DNA of 64,000 nucleotides from Hymenobacter crusticola (GTDB taxonomy: Bacteria > Bacteroidota > Bacteroidia > Cytophagales > Hymenobacteraceae), in contig NZ_MTSE01000002.1 in NCBI RefSeq assembly GCF_002154225.1, positions 186,001 to 250,000 on the forward strand, written 5' to 3'. Within the stretch, counting starts at the first letter, position 1. The number at the start of each line of letters is the position of its first letter. Below are positions 40,055 through 48,075 of this stretch, piece after piece. The notes beneath the pieces were generated by a model that did not search any database, was not told where the DNA came from, and worked only from the letters and a program-made list of their open reading frames with translations. The translations under genes and the position numbers were made by a program.

Positions 40055-40810
40055 CTATTCAGTGGGTAAGTTGCTGACGTTCAGCTTCGACCCTTTCTTG
40101 AGGTAGTTGTTAGCAACAGCGACTACCTGGGTGGGCGTCTTCGACATCTCAAGACCCGTGTTGAAGTCTACTACATCGGGTCCAACGAACGTACCGTTGC
40201 TGAGTAAATCGCGGATAAGAGCCGCGTGACGTGCTTCTACCGACACAATTTTGCCGGCCAAGCCTAGGTACACAGGGTTGGAAATAAGCTTACCAGCACC
40301 GTTGTAAGCAGCTACCCCTAGGTCTTCAAAGGCCTTGGCAGCACCTAGCACGCTTGCGCGGTTAGCGAAGTCAATGGTCGTGAAGTCGGGTTCTAGGTCA
40401 CGGATGGGCGTACCACCGTTTGCCTTGATAGCCGTCTTCAGGAAGTCGCGGTGAATCCGCTCGTGTGCTTCTAGGTCTCCCAAGATCTGACGCTCTGCGG
40501 CGCTAGCGCCGTTGTAGTAAGTGCTGGTAATCACCTTGGCGTAGAAAGCAGCTTCGAGTTGCTCGAGGGCATAAGCGAAGTTCAGCACCCCAAAATCACC
40601 GCTGCCGACGTTTACCTCTAGCAGGCTCGCTGGTACGTTCGGGTTGTTGAAGATCTCATCGAGGATGTCGTCGCAGCCCGTTAGGGCGAGGCCACCGACA
40701 GCTACACCAGCGCCAGCCGTGTAGCGTAAAAAAGTGCGCCGTTGCAGAGGCGTGTTCGAGCCCTTTTCAGGATCTGCAACAACAGGTTTTTTGGACAGAA
40801 GTTTCGACAT
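40055..40810 (-). CDS. Ferritin-like lipoprotein with Tat signal
   Basis: 251 residues from the ATG at 40810 (MSKLLSKKPVVADPEKGS). The signal region combines the twin-arginine motif RRTFLRYTAGAGVAVG with a lipobox LALTGCDDI, so a Tat-translocated lipoprotein is likely. The same diiron ligands recur: LEQLEAAFYAKVI, LEAHERIHRDFLK, EDLGVAAYNG and VSVEARHAALIRDL. It is the first gene of a two-gene unit and has a large palindrome at its promoter. Confidence 0.87.
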   Translation of the reverse strand: MSKLLSKKPVVADPEKGSNTPLQRRTFLRYTAGAGVAVGGLALTGCDDILDEIFNNPNVPASLLEVNVGSGDFGVLNFAYALEQLEAAFYAKVITSTYYNGASAAERQILGDLEAHERIHRDFLKTAIKANGGTPIRDLEPDFTTIDFANRASVLGAAKAFEDLGVAAYNGAGKLISNPVYLGLAGKIVSVEARHAALIRDLLSNGTFVGPDVVDFNTGLEMSKTPTQVVAVANNYLKKGSKLNVSNLPTE

Positions 40811-41136
40811 ATTTTTTTGAACTAAAACGTGAAAGAATACTTGGTCACAACGATACGGAATTAGTTGAGTGTCAGATTGCCTTCTCATCAAAATACGTAT
40901 TAATACGTATTTAAAACGTTTGCAGAATGCGATATATTAATGCTGATAGGATTTTATAAGTATACAATTTGGCTTTTTAGTTAATGTTACTCTTCCGGTA
41001 ATTTTCCGGTAACCTAGCCTCCTTGTTTCACCTGTTTGTAGCTCAACAGCCGATCGGTTATTTGTGAGCTAGCTTCCGCCGCTCAGTTGAGCGCGCAAGC
41101 AGAGCTAAGAACAAAATGCATCTGCCCGCAGAAACA
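40811..41136. promoter_or_regulatory. AT-rich promoter region of the ferritin-like pair
   Basis: No gene is seen here. The minus-strand promoter probably lies in 40850-40960. It contains AAATACGTATTAATACGTATTT at 40891-40912 as two abutting copies of a 10-bp palindrome, plus AAAACGTTTGC next to it; the plain sequence downstream on the plus strand has TTTTCCGGTAA repeated (TCTTCCGGTAATTTTCCGGTAA at about 40990-41012). Confidence 0.4.
40891..40912. promoter_or_regulatory. Perfect 22-bp palindrome, candidate operator
   Basis: The two halves, AATACGTATT and AATACGTATT, are each palindromic and lie in tandem, so the whole is a perfect 22-bp palindrome. It lies about 80 bases upstream of the start codon of the ferritin-like lipoprotein gene. 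Tandem symmetric sites of this kind typically bind a dimeric repressor or activator. The regulator is not known. Confidence 0.5.
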
Positions 41137-41137
41137 C

Positions 41138-41196
41138 AAAAAAACACCAGCTTCCACAACGCCCCCGTTGTAGGAGAGTCGTTGTGAAAACTGGTG
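41138..41196 (-). terminator. Terminator of the DAC-like gene (minus strand)
   Basis: On the minus strand CACCAGTTTTCACAACG pairs with CGTTGTGGAAGCTGGTG (plus strand 41145-41161 and 41180-41196, one mismatch), followed by T7 (plus-strand A7 at 41138-41144). It ends the transcription unit of the gene at 41256-42824. Confidence 0.85.
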
Positions 41197-41255
41197 CTCA
41201 GCTAGGCTGGAGGCAGCGCTAGGAAGCCGTTGAAGCTAGCTTCGTTAGCCTACTA

Positions 41256-42824
41256 TTATAGTATCGGGTCTTGCTCTTCCTTGGTAATGACATCAACTAG
41301 ACCGTCTTCGCTCACCACAATGGCCATGCACGGGTAAGGAGAGCTTTCTACGTAGCGAATGGCTGAGTTGTAGCGGGCACCACGTGTGCTGCTACCACGG
41401 CCGCGCGTGGTGGCTTTGCCGTCCAGAATAACGCCAATGGAATAGCAATACGCATCGGGGTCGATGAGTACGGCGCCATCAATGGCCGTTACTAGGCGCG
41501 TAATGAGCGGTGTGAGTGGTACAGGCTCGATGAGCGTACATTGCAATTTAAGGCGGTCGGCTTCGGCCAGTGCTTCCGTAGTGACTACCAGCAGCGTGCC
41601 GTGCTTTTGCCGGCTAGCTTCCACTACTACTTCCCACAGGCGTTCTACTTTCACGTGGTCGAATAGGCCAAAAACGCGTTTCAGGTCTTTGCGGAAGCGA
41701 GTCCGGTTCAGGCGCACGCGGGGCAGGCTTGGTAGGCCGTAGCTGGCGCGCATAAGCACCTTCCCGTCGTGCTGAAGCTCCCAAGCGTAATGATTGATGA
41801 AATTCACGACAAACAAATCTTCCCGATGTATGTCGTAAGTGCCCACCAGTCGCCCTAGGGCATACACGTTTTCTCCATCGGCCAGCAGGCTAATGTCGCT
41901 GGTTGTCATTTCCAGGAGTTTCCGCACAGCCCGGTAATCGGTGAGCGGCGTGGGGCAAGTGAGGGCAAATACCTCTTCCAGGTTTGGGTGCCGCCGTTGC
42001 GCAAGCAGTAGTTTGCCGACGCCTTCGGCTCCTTCGTAGCGCAACGACGAGATGGTGTTGCACGTGTCGAAGAGGCGGGCCGCGTTCGGGTTAACATTCA
42101 GGGCCTGCGCCGGCGTGTCCATCAGAATACGACCAGCGGCGCGGAGTAACTCGTCGTTTTCGCGTGGCCGTTCCATCATGCTAGCTCCTGGTTCGGGCTC
42201 CGACAAGGCTTTGCCGCACTCCTCGCTGAAGCGCAGAATAGCCGAGACCAGCAGCGACGAAGCAAGCGGCCGACCATTGAGATAGTAGCGGTTGGGCTGT
42301 AGGGCCGGATAAGTTCGCAAAGCCCGCCGGTTGACCTGCAATACCGTCACGACATAGTAAGAGCCAATTTCCACAGGCCAACCGGCGAAAGACTGCCGTT
42401 TGCCGGTGGGGGTGTCCAGTGCGTCGAGGGCTTCCTGCACGGCCATGCGCAAGCTGCGGCCGTGCCGCTTCCGCCGGAGCACGTTTTCGCTGAGTATCTC
42501 CTGGTCGCCATTGAGCCAAATATCAATCTGTTGCAAGCTGTTGCTACGCGCTATTACCGTTCCGAAGCTGGCGAAGTCAAGGCCACAATCGGCGGGCTCT
42601 AGGCACACGGGCAAAACCGGCAGGTTCTCCTGTTCAACGGGAATACCGATTAGAATAACAGATGGATCTAGCTCGTCGTCGAGCGTGTCAAAGAGGTCTT
42701 GTGCCAGCAAATGAACAGCTTGCCGGAACCGCGCTTGGTTGGGCCAGATGGTTGAGGCAGCTAGGGACGCCGGGAGCTGAGGTGCCACCGGCGGGGCAGC
42801 TAGAAGTGGGAGGGGAGTAAGCAT
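41256..42824 (-). CDS. Divergent diadenylate-cyclase-like protein (DisA_N/DAC domain)
   Basis: 522 residues. The last ~75 match the DAC nucleotide-binding core: AIDGAVLIDPDAYCYSIGVI, then STRGARYNSAIRYVES, then CMAIVVSEDGLVDVI. The DGA motif (residue ~449) is intact; the usual RHR of GTRHRAA is here RYN (GARYNSA). The ~440-residue N-terminal part has no recognisable motif and is probably a sensor domain like those (DACNx) described for non-canonical DACs. It likely makes c-di-AMP or a related dinucleotide, if active. Cytoplasmic, monocistronic, with its own terminator. Confidence 0.75.
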   Translation of the reverse strand: MLTPLPLLAAPPVAPQLPASLAASTIWPNQARFRQAVHLLAQDLFDTLDDELDPSVILIGIPVEQENLPVLPVCLEPADCGLDFASFGTVIARSNSLQQIDIWLNGDQEILSENVLRRKRHGRSLRMAVQEALDALDTPTGKRQSFAGWPVEIGSYYVVTVLQVNRRALRTYPALQPNRYYLNGRPLASSLLVSAILRFSEECGKALSEPEPGASMMERPRENDELLRAAGRILMDTPAQALNVNPNAARLFDTCNTISSLRYEGAEGVGKLLLAQRRHPNLEEVFALTCPTPLTDYRAVRKLLEMTTSDISLLADGENVYALGRLVGTYDIHREDLFVVNFINHYAWELQHDGKVLMRASYGLPSLPRVRLNRTRFRKDLKRVFGLFDHVKVERLWEVVVEASRQKHGTLLVVTTEALAEADRLKLQCTLIEPVPLTPLITRLVTAIDGAVLIDPDAYCYSIGVILDGKATTRGRGSSTRGARYNSAIRYVESSPYPCMAIVVSEDGLVDVITKEEQDPIL

Positions 42825-43035
42825 AAGGAAGGCAGGAAGCTAGCTAGGATAACGTGTCAAACGCAGCCAAACAGGCCTGCGATGCCCGCCGGATGAGAGT
42901 GCCGTTACCTGCTGCGAAGTTACCTTGTAATTACCCCTAATGAGTTGATGATAGTGCTGCGCAGCTGAGTCGTGGAGGGCACCCAAACGACGGGGTACAC
43001 TATAACAGACGAATAGCAGCCCTGGTTACTTTAGC

Positions 43036-43809
43036 TTACAGCTGAAAAACGATGGGCAGCACCATTTTTTGTCGTAAAGGCTGGCCTTTGTAGCTGGCCG
43101 GATTCCATTTGGGAGCCGCTTTGATCAGGCGTAGGGCCTCTTCGTCGCAGCCTGAACCAAGTCGTTTTACCAGCTTGGTATCGGTGAGGGAACCATCTTT
43201 TTGAATGATGAACTCCACCATCACCCGACCTTCTACTTTGCGTTGGCGGGCCAAAGCGGGGTAGCGCAAGTTCTCTTGAACCCAGGCAAAGAACGCGTCG
43301 GTGCCGCCTACTGGCCGGGCTGGCGCATCGGGCGTGATGGTCTGGGTGCCGGAGCCAGCCGCCGCACCAGCCGAGCTAGGTTCCGAGCCTGCCGGAATCT
43401 GGAAGGCAACCGGGATGGTCACCCGTTGGCGCACCTTTTCGCTGTGGTTTTGCGCGGGTATCCACTGGGGGCCACCTTTTATCAAGCGAATAGCCTCGGC
43501 GTCGAGGGCAGGTGCGAGGGGTTGCGGCACGGCCACGTTGGATACCACACCCGTTTTCTCGACCACGAACGTCACGTTCACGGTGCCTTGCAGGCCTTGT
43601 TGCAAGGCGGTTGTGGGATACTGCTGGTTGTCGGCTAGGTACTGGCCATACGCCTCCACGCCACCAACCGGCACAGCTGGCTTTTCTACGTTGTCATAAA
43701 TCTCACTGGCCTTGGGGTCCTTGGGATACTTCAGCTTTTGCTGAGCATGGCTGGAAAGAGTGGCCGTAGTAAGCAGAGCGGCAAGCAGCAAGCGGGAAAA
43801 GGAAGTCAT
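43036..43809 (-). CDS. TonB-family protein with two C-terminal TonB domains
   Basis: 257 residues from the ATG at 43809 (MTSFSRLLLAALLTTATLSSHAQ), with a signal peptide rather than a classical TonB membrane anchor. Two TonB_C-like domains repeat: residues ~42-120 (QYPTTALQQGLQGTVNVTFV, ending PQWIPAQ) and ~165-257 (RYPALARQRKVEGRVMVEFI, ending KWNPASYKGQPLR). No proline-rich spacer is present, so it is a periplasmic TonB-like protein and not the energy transducer itself. It lies near a TonB-dependent receptor on the other strand. Confidence 0.82.
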   Translation of the reverse strand: MTSFSRLLLAALLTTATLSSHAQQKLKYPKDPKASEIYDNVEKPAVPVGGVEAYGQYLADNQQYPTTALQQGLQGTVNVTFVVEKTGVVSNVAVPQPLAPALDAEAIRLIKGGPQWIPAQNHSEKVRQRVTIPVAFQIPAGSEPSSAGAAAGSGTQTITPDAPARPVGGTDAFFAWVQENLRYPALARQRKVEGRVMVEFIIQKDGSLTDTKLVKRLGSGCDEEALRLIKAAPKWNPASYKGQPLRQKMVLPIVFQL

Positions 43810-44071
43810 AGAGAGAAGCGTGTGGGAATAGGGGTAAGCGGCGTCAACCATCAGCGTACGGGTGGCTGGCAACTCAGCGGCTAGTTCAGGTGTGGAATAA
43901 CAAACACATTTCCGCTATCAAAATTCAGGCGAGGGTTGAAGAAAAGAAGCGCAAGCACAGCGGATGAAAGAAGTAGTAGGCCTAGCTGCTGCCGTAAAAT
44001 AAGTTGCCTTGCTTTTGCAACATTGAAGCATTTAGTTAAATGTTCCTACCTTTGTGCTTCATGTATTCTTC

Positions 44072-44437
44072 ATGAGAGGCGTTTCGGAAATAAGTATTGG
44101 GAGAAAATTAAGCGTTTGGTGGCTGCTGTTGCTCCTCCTGCGCACCTCCCTGCCCGAAGCAGCCGTGTTGCAAGCTCACTTTCACCAGCATACCGAAGTA
44201 GAGCCTGCAACCAAAGCCATGGGGTTAAAACCCGGCAAGCACCTGCTCACGCCCAAGCACCAGCACTGCCACACTGAGCAGTTTTACAACGTGCCTTTCC
44301 AGCCGGCCGAAGTGGTATCGGTGGAAGCTCCTGTGCAACTCCGGCCTTATGCTGTTTACCGGCCGCAAGCACCCGTGTGCCGGTCTTGGCACCTGCTGAA
44401 AGGGGCCTCTTTGCGCGGCCCACCCGCTCTTGGCTAA
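44072..44437 (+). CDS. Small His-rich exported protein before the receptor gene
   Basis: About 121 residues from an ATG at 44072 (MRGVSEISIGRKLSVWW); an ATG at 44054 is also in frame. A hydrophobic segment (WWLLLLLLRTSLPEAAVL) looks like a signal peptide. The mature part contains His clusters (AHFHQHTEVEP, TPKHQHCHTEQF) and Cys, suggesting metal binding. It lies upstream of a siderophore-type TonB-dependent receptor on the same strand. Family not recognised; codon use looks normal. Confidence 0.5.
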   Translation: MRGVSEISIGRKLSVWWLLLLLLRTSLPEAAVLQAHFHQHTEVEPATKAMGLKPGKHLLTPKHQHCHTEQFYNVPFQPAEVVSVEAPVQLRPYAVYRPQAPVCRSWHLLKGASLRGPPALG

Positions 44438-44766
44438 ACGCTGAGCGTCGCACCATTCCCTTATTAAGCAACTGTTTCTAGGTAGGCATCTACCTAGGTA
44501 CCAACCATTGATTGCCTGCACTTTCTGCTGCGGCTCCGCTACACGCCCACGCAGCCCGGATGGTACCGTCTGCGCTTCTTCTTTCGTTCTGCGTGGGCTA
44601 GCCTGCCCGCGCTACCTCGTGGCGGTTTGTGCCGCCCTGTGCTGCTATGCCAACCGCATACCGGCCACTGCTAGCTCCTAGCTATCCGCCGGGAGTCTTC
44701 TCCTCATCTTGTTTTCTCTGACTGCTCTAGTGCCTAAGCGCTATAGCGCGGCATGCCTTTCCCCTT
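44438..44766 (+). promoter_or_regulatory. Structured region upstream of the receptor gene
   Basis: This 329-base gap has no gene. It holds a perfect hairpin CTAGGTAG-GCAT-CTACCTAG at 44478-44497 and a longer-range pair CCCACGCAG/CTGCGTGGG with a ~35-base loop between about 44547 and 44599. It may be a leader or a terminator of the small upstream gene. No known riboswitch was recognised. Confidence 0.35.
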
Positions 44767-47196
44767 ATGCAACGACTTTTTCTATTTCTACTGCTGCTGC
44801 TGCCGGCTTTGTGCGGTGCGCAAAACCTAGGTAGTATCAATGGGCGAGTTCTCAGCGCCGACGCACACCCATTGGAGGGGGTTACGGTGGTGGAAACAAC
44901 CGGCCGTTTTTCTGCTCTAACCGACAAAGAAGGCCGTTTTGCGCTAACCAACTTGCCGCTGGAGCAACTGACGCTGATTACGCGCAGCCTCAACTTCAGC
45001 GAGGCGCGCCGTACGGTGCTGCTCACGGCCGAGGCACCCAACGCTACCGTTGACTTTCGCCTGAATGCTAGCTCCAACGCTTTGCAGGAGGTGGAGGTGC
45101 TAGGCCGGAAAGAAACGACCTACAAGAGTGACTACAGCTTCGTGGGAACCCGCACGGCCACGGCGCTCATCGACGTGCCGCAGTCGATTTCGACGGTGAC
45201 CAAGGAGATGATGGATGACCGCCAGGTATTCCGCCTTACTGATGTGGTGAAGAACGTGGCCGGCGTGACGCAGTACTCGCACTACGACGACCTGACGGTG
45301 CGGGGCTTCCGCAACGGCTACGAAAGTGGTTTTCGGCTGCTGAACGGTTTGCGTTCGGGTTTCAGCTACGGTAACTCCTTTACGCAGGCGCCGCTCACCG
45401 TAAACCTAGAGCGGGTGGAAGTACTGAAAGGACCCGGCGCGGCGCTATTTGGCGACATCAACCCCGGCGGCACGGTGAACATGGTGACCAAAAAGCCGCT
45501 GGCCGACACGCGCCGCGCCATTTCGTTCTCCACCGGTAGCTTCAACACCACGAGGGCTACCGCCGACTTCACGGGCCCGCTCAACGAGCAGAAAAACGTG
45601 CTCTACCGCTTCAACGCGGGCTACGAAAAGACCAATACCTTCCGCGACGTGAACGACACAAAGTCGCTGATGATTGCGCCCACCGTCACGTTCCTGGTAT
45701 CGGACAAAACCACGCTCAACGCCGAGCTGGTGTACACCCACATCAACGGCTACCTCGATCGGGGCCTGCCCATCAAAGCCAACGACTTGTATGCCGCGCC
45801 GCGCAGCTTTACCCTGAGCCAACCGAGCGACTATTTCCGCACCAATACCTACTACCTGAACGCTTCGCTCACGCACAAATTCACGGATTGGCTGTCGCTG
45901 AACGCGTCGTACCTCGACTTCACCTACAACGAAAACCTGAGCGAGCACCGCACCCTGAACACCTACGCCGATGCGCCGACCAACACGGTGATGAACCTAC
46001 GCTACTTCGACCGCCGCGCCGAGGAATACACCAAAAACCTCTCGACTTACTTCTCGCTGAACCGCAATACGGGCGCTATTTCCCACAAAGTAGTGGTTGG
46101 GGCCGATTACATCCGCTTTAACACGGATAAGCAAAGCACCATGTTTGAAGCGCGGCAGAAGCTGGTGAACGGCGTCGCTACTCCGCTAACGTTCGACTTG
46201 AATAAGCCCTTGTATGAAATTCAGGACCCCACGAAGTACATCCGGCGGCCATTGCCTCAGTTCTTCATCGACTACATCAACTCGGTGTACCACACGGTAG
46301 GCATTTATGCGCAAGATCAGCTGGAAGTAACGCCTCGCCTCGGCCTGCTGCTAGGTGTACGCTACGAACTATTTGCCGACGAGCGCGACTACGGCGACGG
46401 CTCCACCACCATCCCGCAGCGCCGGGTGATGCCCCGCGCCGGCCTCACGTACGCCCTGCGCGACAACCTGAACTACTTTGCTAGCTACAGTTCCGGTTTC
46501 CGGCCGCTGAAGCCTGAGTATATCCGCTTTCCGGAGCGCTACGGCCGCAGTTCGGCTTTCAGCCCCGAAACCAGCTACCAGCTCGAAACCGGCCTGAAGG
46601 GTGAGTTCTTCGACAAGGCGCTATTCGGTACCGTGGCGGTGTATCAGATTGTGAAGCGCAACCAACTAGTTGCTACCGGCTCCCTCACCGCCGATGGTGG
46701 TCAGGTATACCGCCAAAACGGCCAAGCTCGCTCACGCGGAGCCGAGGTAGAACTGACCGGCAACGTCCTATCGAACCTGAGCCTGAATCTGAATTACGCC
46801 TTCAACCACACGGAGGTGATGGATGCTGACTTGCCGGCCGAAAACGGTCAGCCGCTCGCCAACGCACCCAAGCACATGGGCGGCTTGTGGGCCAAATACA
46901 CCTTTACCACCCCGGCCCTGCGTGGCCTAGGTATAGGAATAGGCGGCAACCACGTCGGCCGTCGCCGCTCCGAAAACCAGGTGACTGTTGTAGGCACGGA
47001 GGAGAAATATTGGGCACACTGGCCCAGCTACACCGTAGCCGACGTGGCGCTGTTTTACACCATTAACAAGTTCAACTTCCACGTCAACCTCAACAACGTG
47101 TTCGACAAGTACTACTTCGTCGGCGGCTATGATTTCTTCCGCACTAGCCCCGGCGCGCCCCGCAACTTCATGGCGACGCTGGGCTACACCTTCTAA
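44767..47196 (+). CDS. TonB-dependent siderophore-type receptor
   Basis: 809 residues. Signal peptide MQRLFLFLLLLLPALCGAQ, then a CarboxypepD_reg-like domain (residues ~20-100: SINGRVLSADAHPLEGVTVV), a TonB box-like stretch, a plug (PQSISTVTKEMMDDRQVF, and LKGPGAALFGDINPGGTVNM) and a 22-strand barrel ending in NFMATLGYTF. Plug motifs are those of ferric-siderophore receptors (FhuA/FoxA class). The ligand cannot be identified. Downstream lie an ABC transporter and an M14-like enzyme. Confidence 0.92.
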   Translation: MQRLFLFLLLLLPALCGAQNLGSINGRVLSADAHPLEGVTVVETTGRFSALTDKEGRFALTNLPLEQLTLITRSLNFSEARRTVLLTAEAPNATVDFRLNASSNALQEVEVLGRKETTYKSDYSFVGTRTATALIDVPQSISTVTKEMMDDRQVFRLTDVVKNVAGVTQYSHYDDLTVRGFRNGYESGFRLLNGLRSGFSYGNSFTQAPLTVNLERVEVLKGPGAALFGDINPGGTVNMVTKKPLADTRRAISFSTGSFNTTRATADFTGPLNEQKNVLYRFNAGYEKTNTFRDVNDTKSLMIAPTVTFLVSDKTTLNAELVYTHINGYLDRGLPIKANDLYAAPRSFTLSQPSDYFRTNTYYLNASLTHKFTDWLSLNASYLDFTYNENLSEHRTLNTYADAPTNTVMNLRYFDRRAEEYTKNLSTYFSLNRNTGAISHKVVVGADYIRFNTDKQSTMFEARQKLVNGVATPLTFDLNKPLYEIQDPTKYIRRPLPQFFIDYINSVYHTVGIYAQDQLEVTPRLGLLLGVRYELFADERDYGDGSTTIPQRRVMPRAGLTYALRDNLNYFASYSSGFRPLKPEYIRFPERYGRSSAFSPETSYQLETGLKGEFFDKALFGTVAVYQIVKRNQLVATGSLTADGGQVYRQNGQARSRGAEVELTGNVLSNLSLNLNYAFNHTEVMDADLPAENGQPLANAPKHMGGLWAKYTFTTPALRGLGIGIGGNHVGRRRSENQVTVVGTEEKYWAHWPSYTVADVALFYTINKFNFHVNLNNVFDKYYFVGGYDFFRTSPGAPRNFMATLGYTF

Positions 47197-47214
47197 TAAG
47201 CTAGCATACTAGCC

Positions 47215-47330
47215 CCCCTCCTTATTTCAAGGAGGGGTTGGGGGTGGTTCCTCTCGTTGAACGATAGGTTAGGGCTAGTTTCTAAGCTCTAGCAGAACCA
47301 CCCCCAACCCCTCCTTGAAATAAGGAGGGG
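47215..47330. repeat. 35-bp perfect inverted repeat with nested hairpins (REP-like)
   Basis: The arm 47215-47249 is the exact reverse complement of 47296-47330. Each arm also folds by itself (CCCCTCCTT-ATTTC-AAGGAGGGG) and ends in the G-rich GGGGGTGGTT. The spacer is 46 bp. The pattern CCCCTCC...AAGGAGGGG-TTGGGGGTGG is a dispersed palindromic element found in many Bacteroidota genomes (recalled, not searched). It separates the receptor from the ABC genes. Confidence 0.8.
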
Positions 47331-47364
47331 AGCTAGGTTCTTGCGACATCAACAAAAGAGAAAC

Positions 47365-48072
47365 ATGACCTACATCTTAGAGGCGAAGGAGTTGCGCAAG
47401 CAATACCCGAATAAGCTAGCCTTGCGCGGCTTGAACCTACAGATTGAGCCGGGCGAAGTATTCTGCCTGCTCGGCCAGAACGGCGCCGGCAAATCCACGA
47501 CCATCAACTTGTTTCTGGGGTTCGTGCAGCCGACGGCGGGCGCGGCGTACATCAACGGGGTAGAGGTAGCCAGCAATCCGCTCAAGATCAAGCAGTACCT
47601 AGCCTACATTCCGGAGAACGTGATGCTGTATGCGCACCTGACGGGCGTGGAGAACCTAGCTCTGTTCAGCAGCCTAGCCGGTTTCCGTTATTCGGAGAAG
47701 GAACTGCTTGAGTACCTCGCCAATGCTGGCCTGCCAGCCGAAGCCGTGCGCCGGCGCGTGGGCACCTACTCGAAAGGGATGCGCCAGAAGGTGGGCATTG
47801 CCATTGCCGTAGCCAAGCACGCCAAAGTGCTCTTGCTCGACGAGCCCACTTCTGGCCTCGACCCCAAGGCTAGCAACGAATTCTCGGAGCTGCTGCGCCG
47901 GCTGAGCCAGCAAGGCACGGCCGTGCTCATGGCCACCCACGATCTGTTCCGGGCCAAGGAAGTCGGCACGCGGGTGGGCATCATGCGTGAGGGCGAACTA
48001 GTCGACGTGCGCCCCACCGCCACGCTGAACGCCAATGAGCTAGAGCAGCTTTACCTCACCTACATGCAGTAG
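47365..48072 (+). CDS. ABC transporter ATP-binding protein
   Basis: 235 residues from the ATG at 47365 (MTYILEAKELRKQYPNKLAL). Walker A LLGQNGAGKSTTINLF, signature YSKGMRQKVGIAIAVAKHAK and Walker B VLLLDEPTSGLDPKASNEFS are all present. It pairs with two DUF3526 permeases directly downstream (3-base gap to the first). Transporters of this kind are predicted exporters or gliding/envelope-associated systems; the substrate is unknown. Confidence 0.93.
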   Translation: MTYILEAKELRKQYPNKLALRGLNLQIEPGEVFCLLGQNGAGKSTTINLFLGFVQPTAGAAYINGVEVASNPLKIKQYLAYIPENVMLYAHLTGVENLALFSSLAGFRYSEKELLEYLANAGLPAEAVRRRVGTYSKGMRQKVGIAIAVAKHAKVLLLDEPTSGLDPKASNEFSELLRRLSQQGTAVLMATHDLFRAKEVGTRVGIMREGELVDVRPTATLNANELEQLYLTYMQ

Positions 48073-48075
48073 CCC

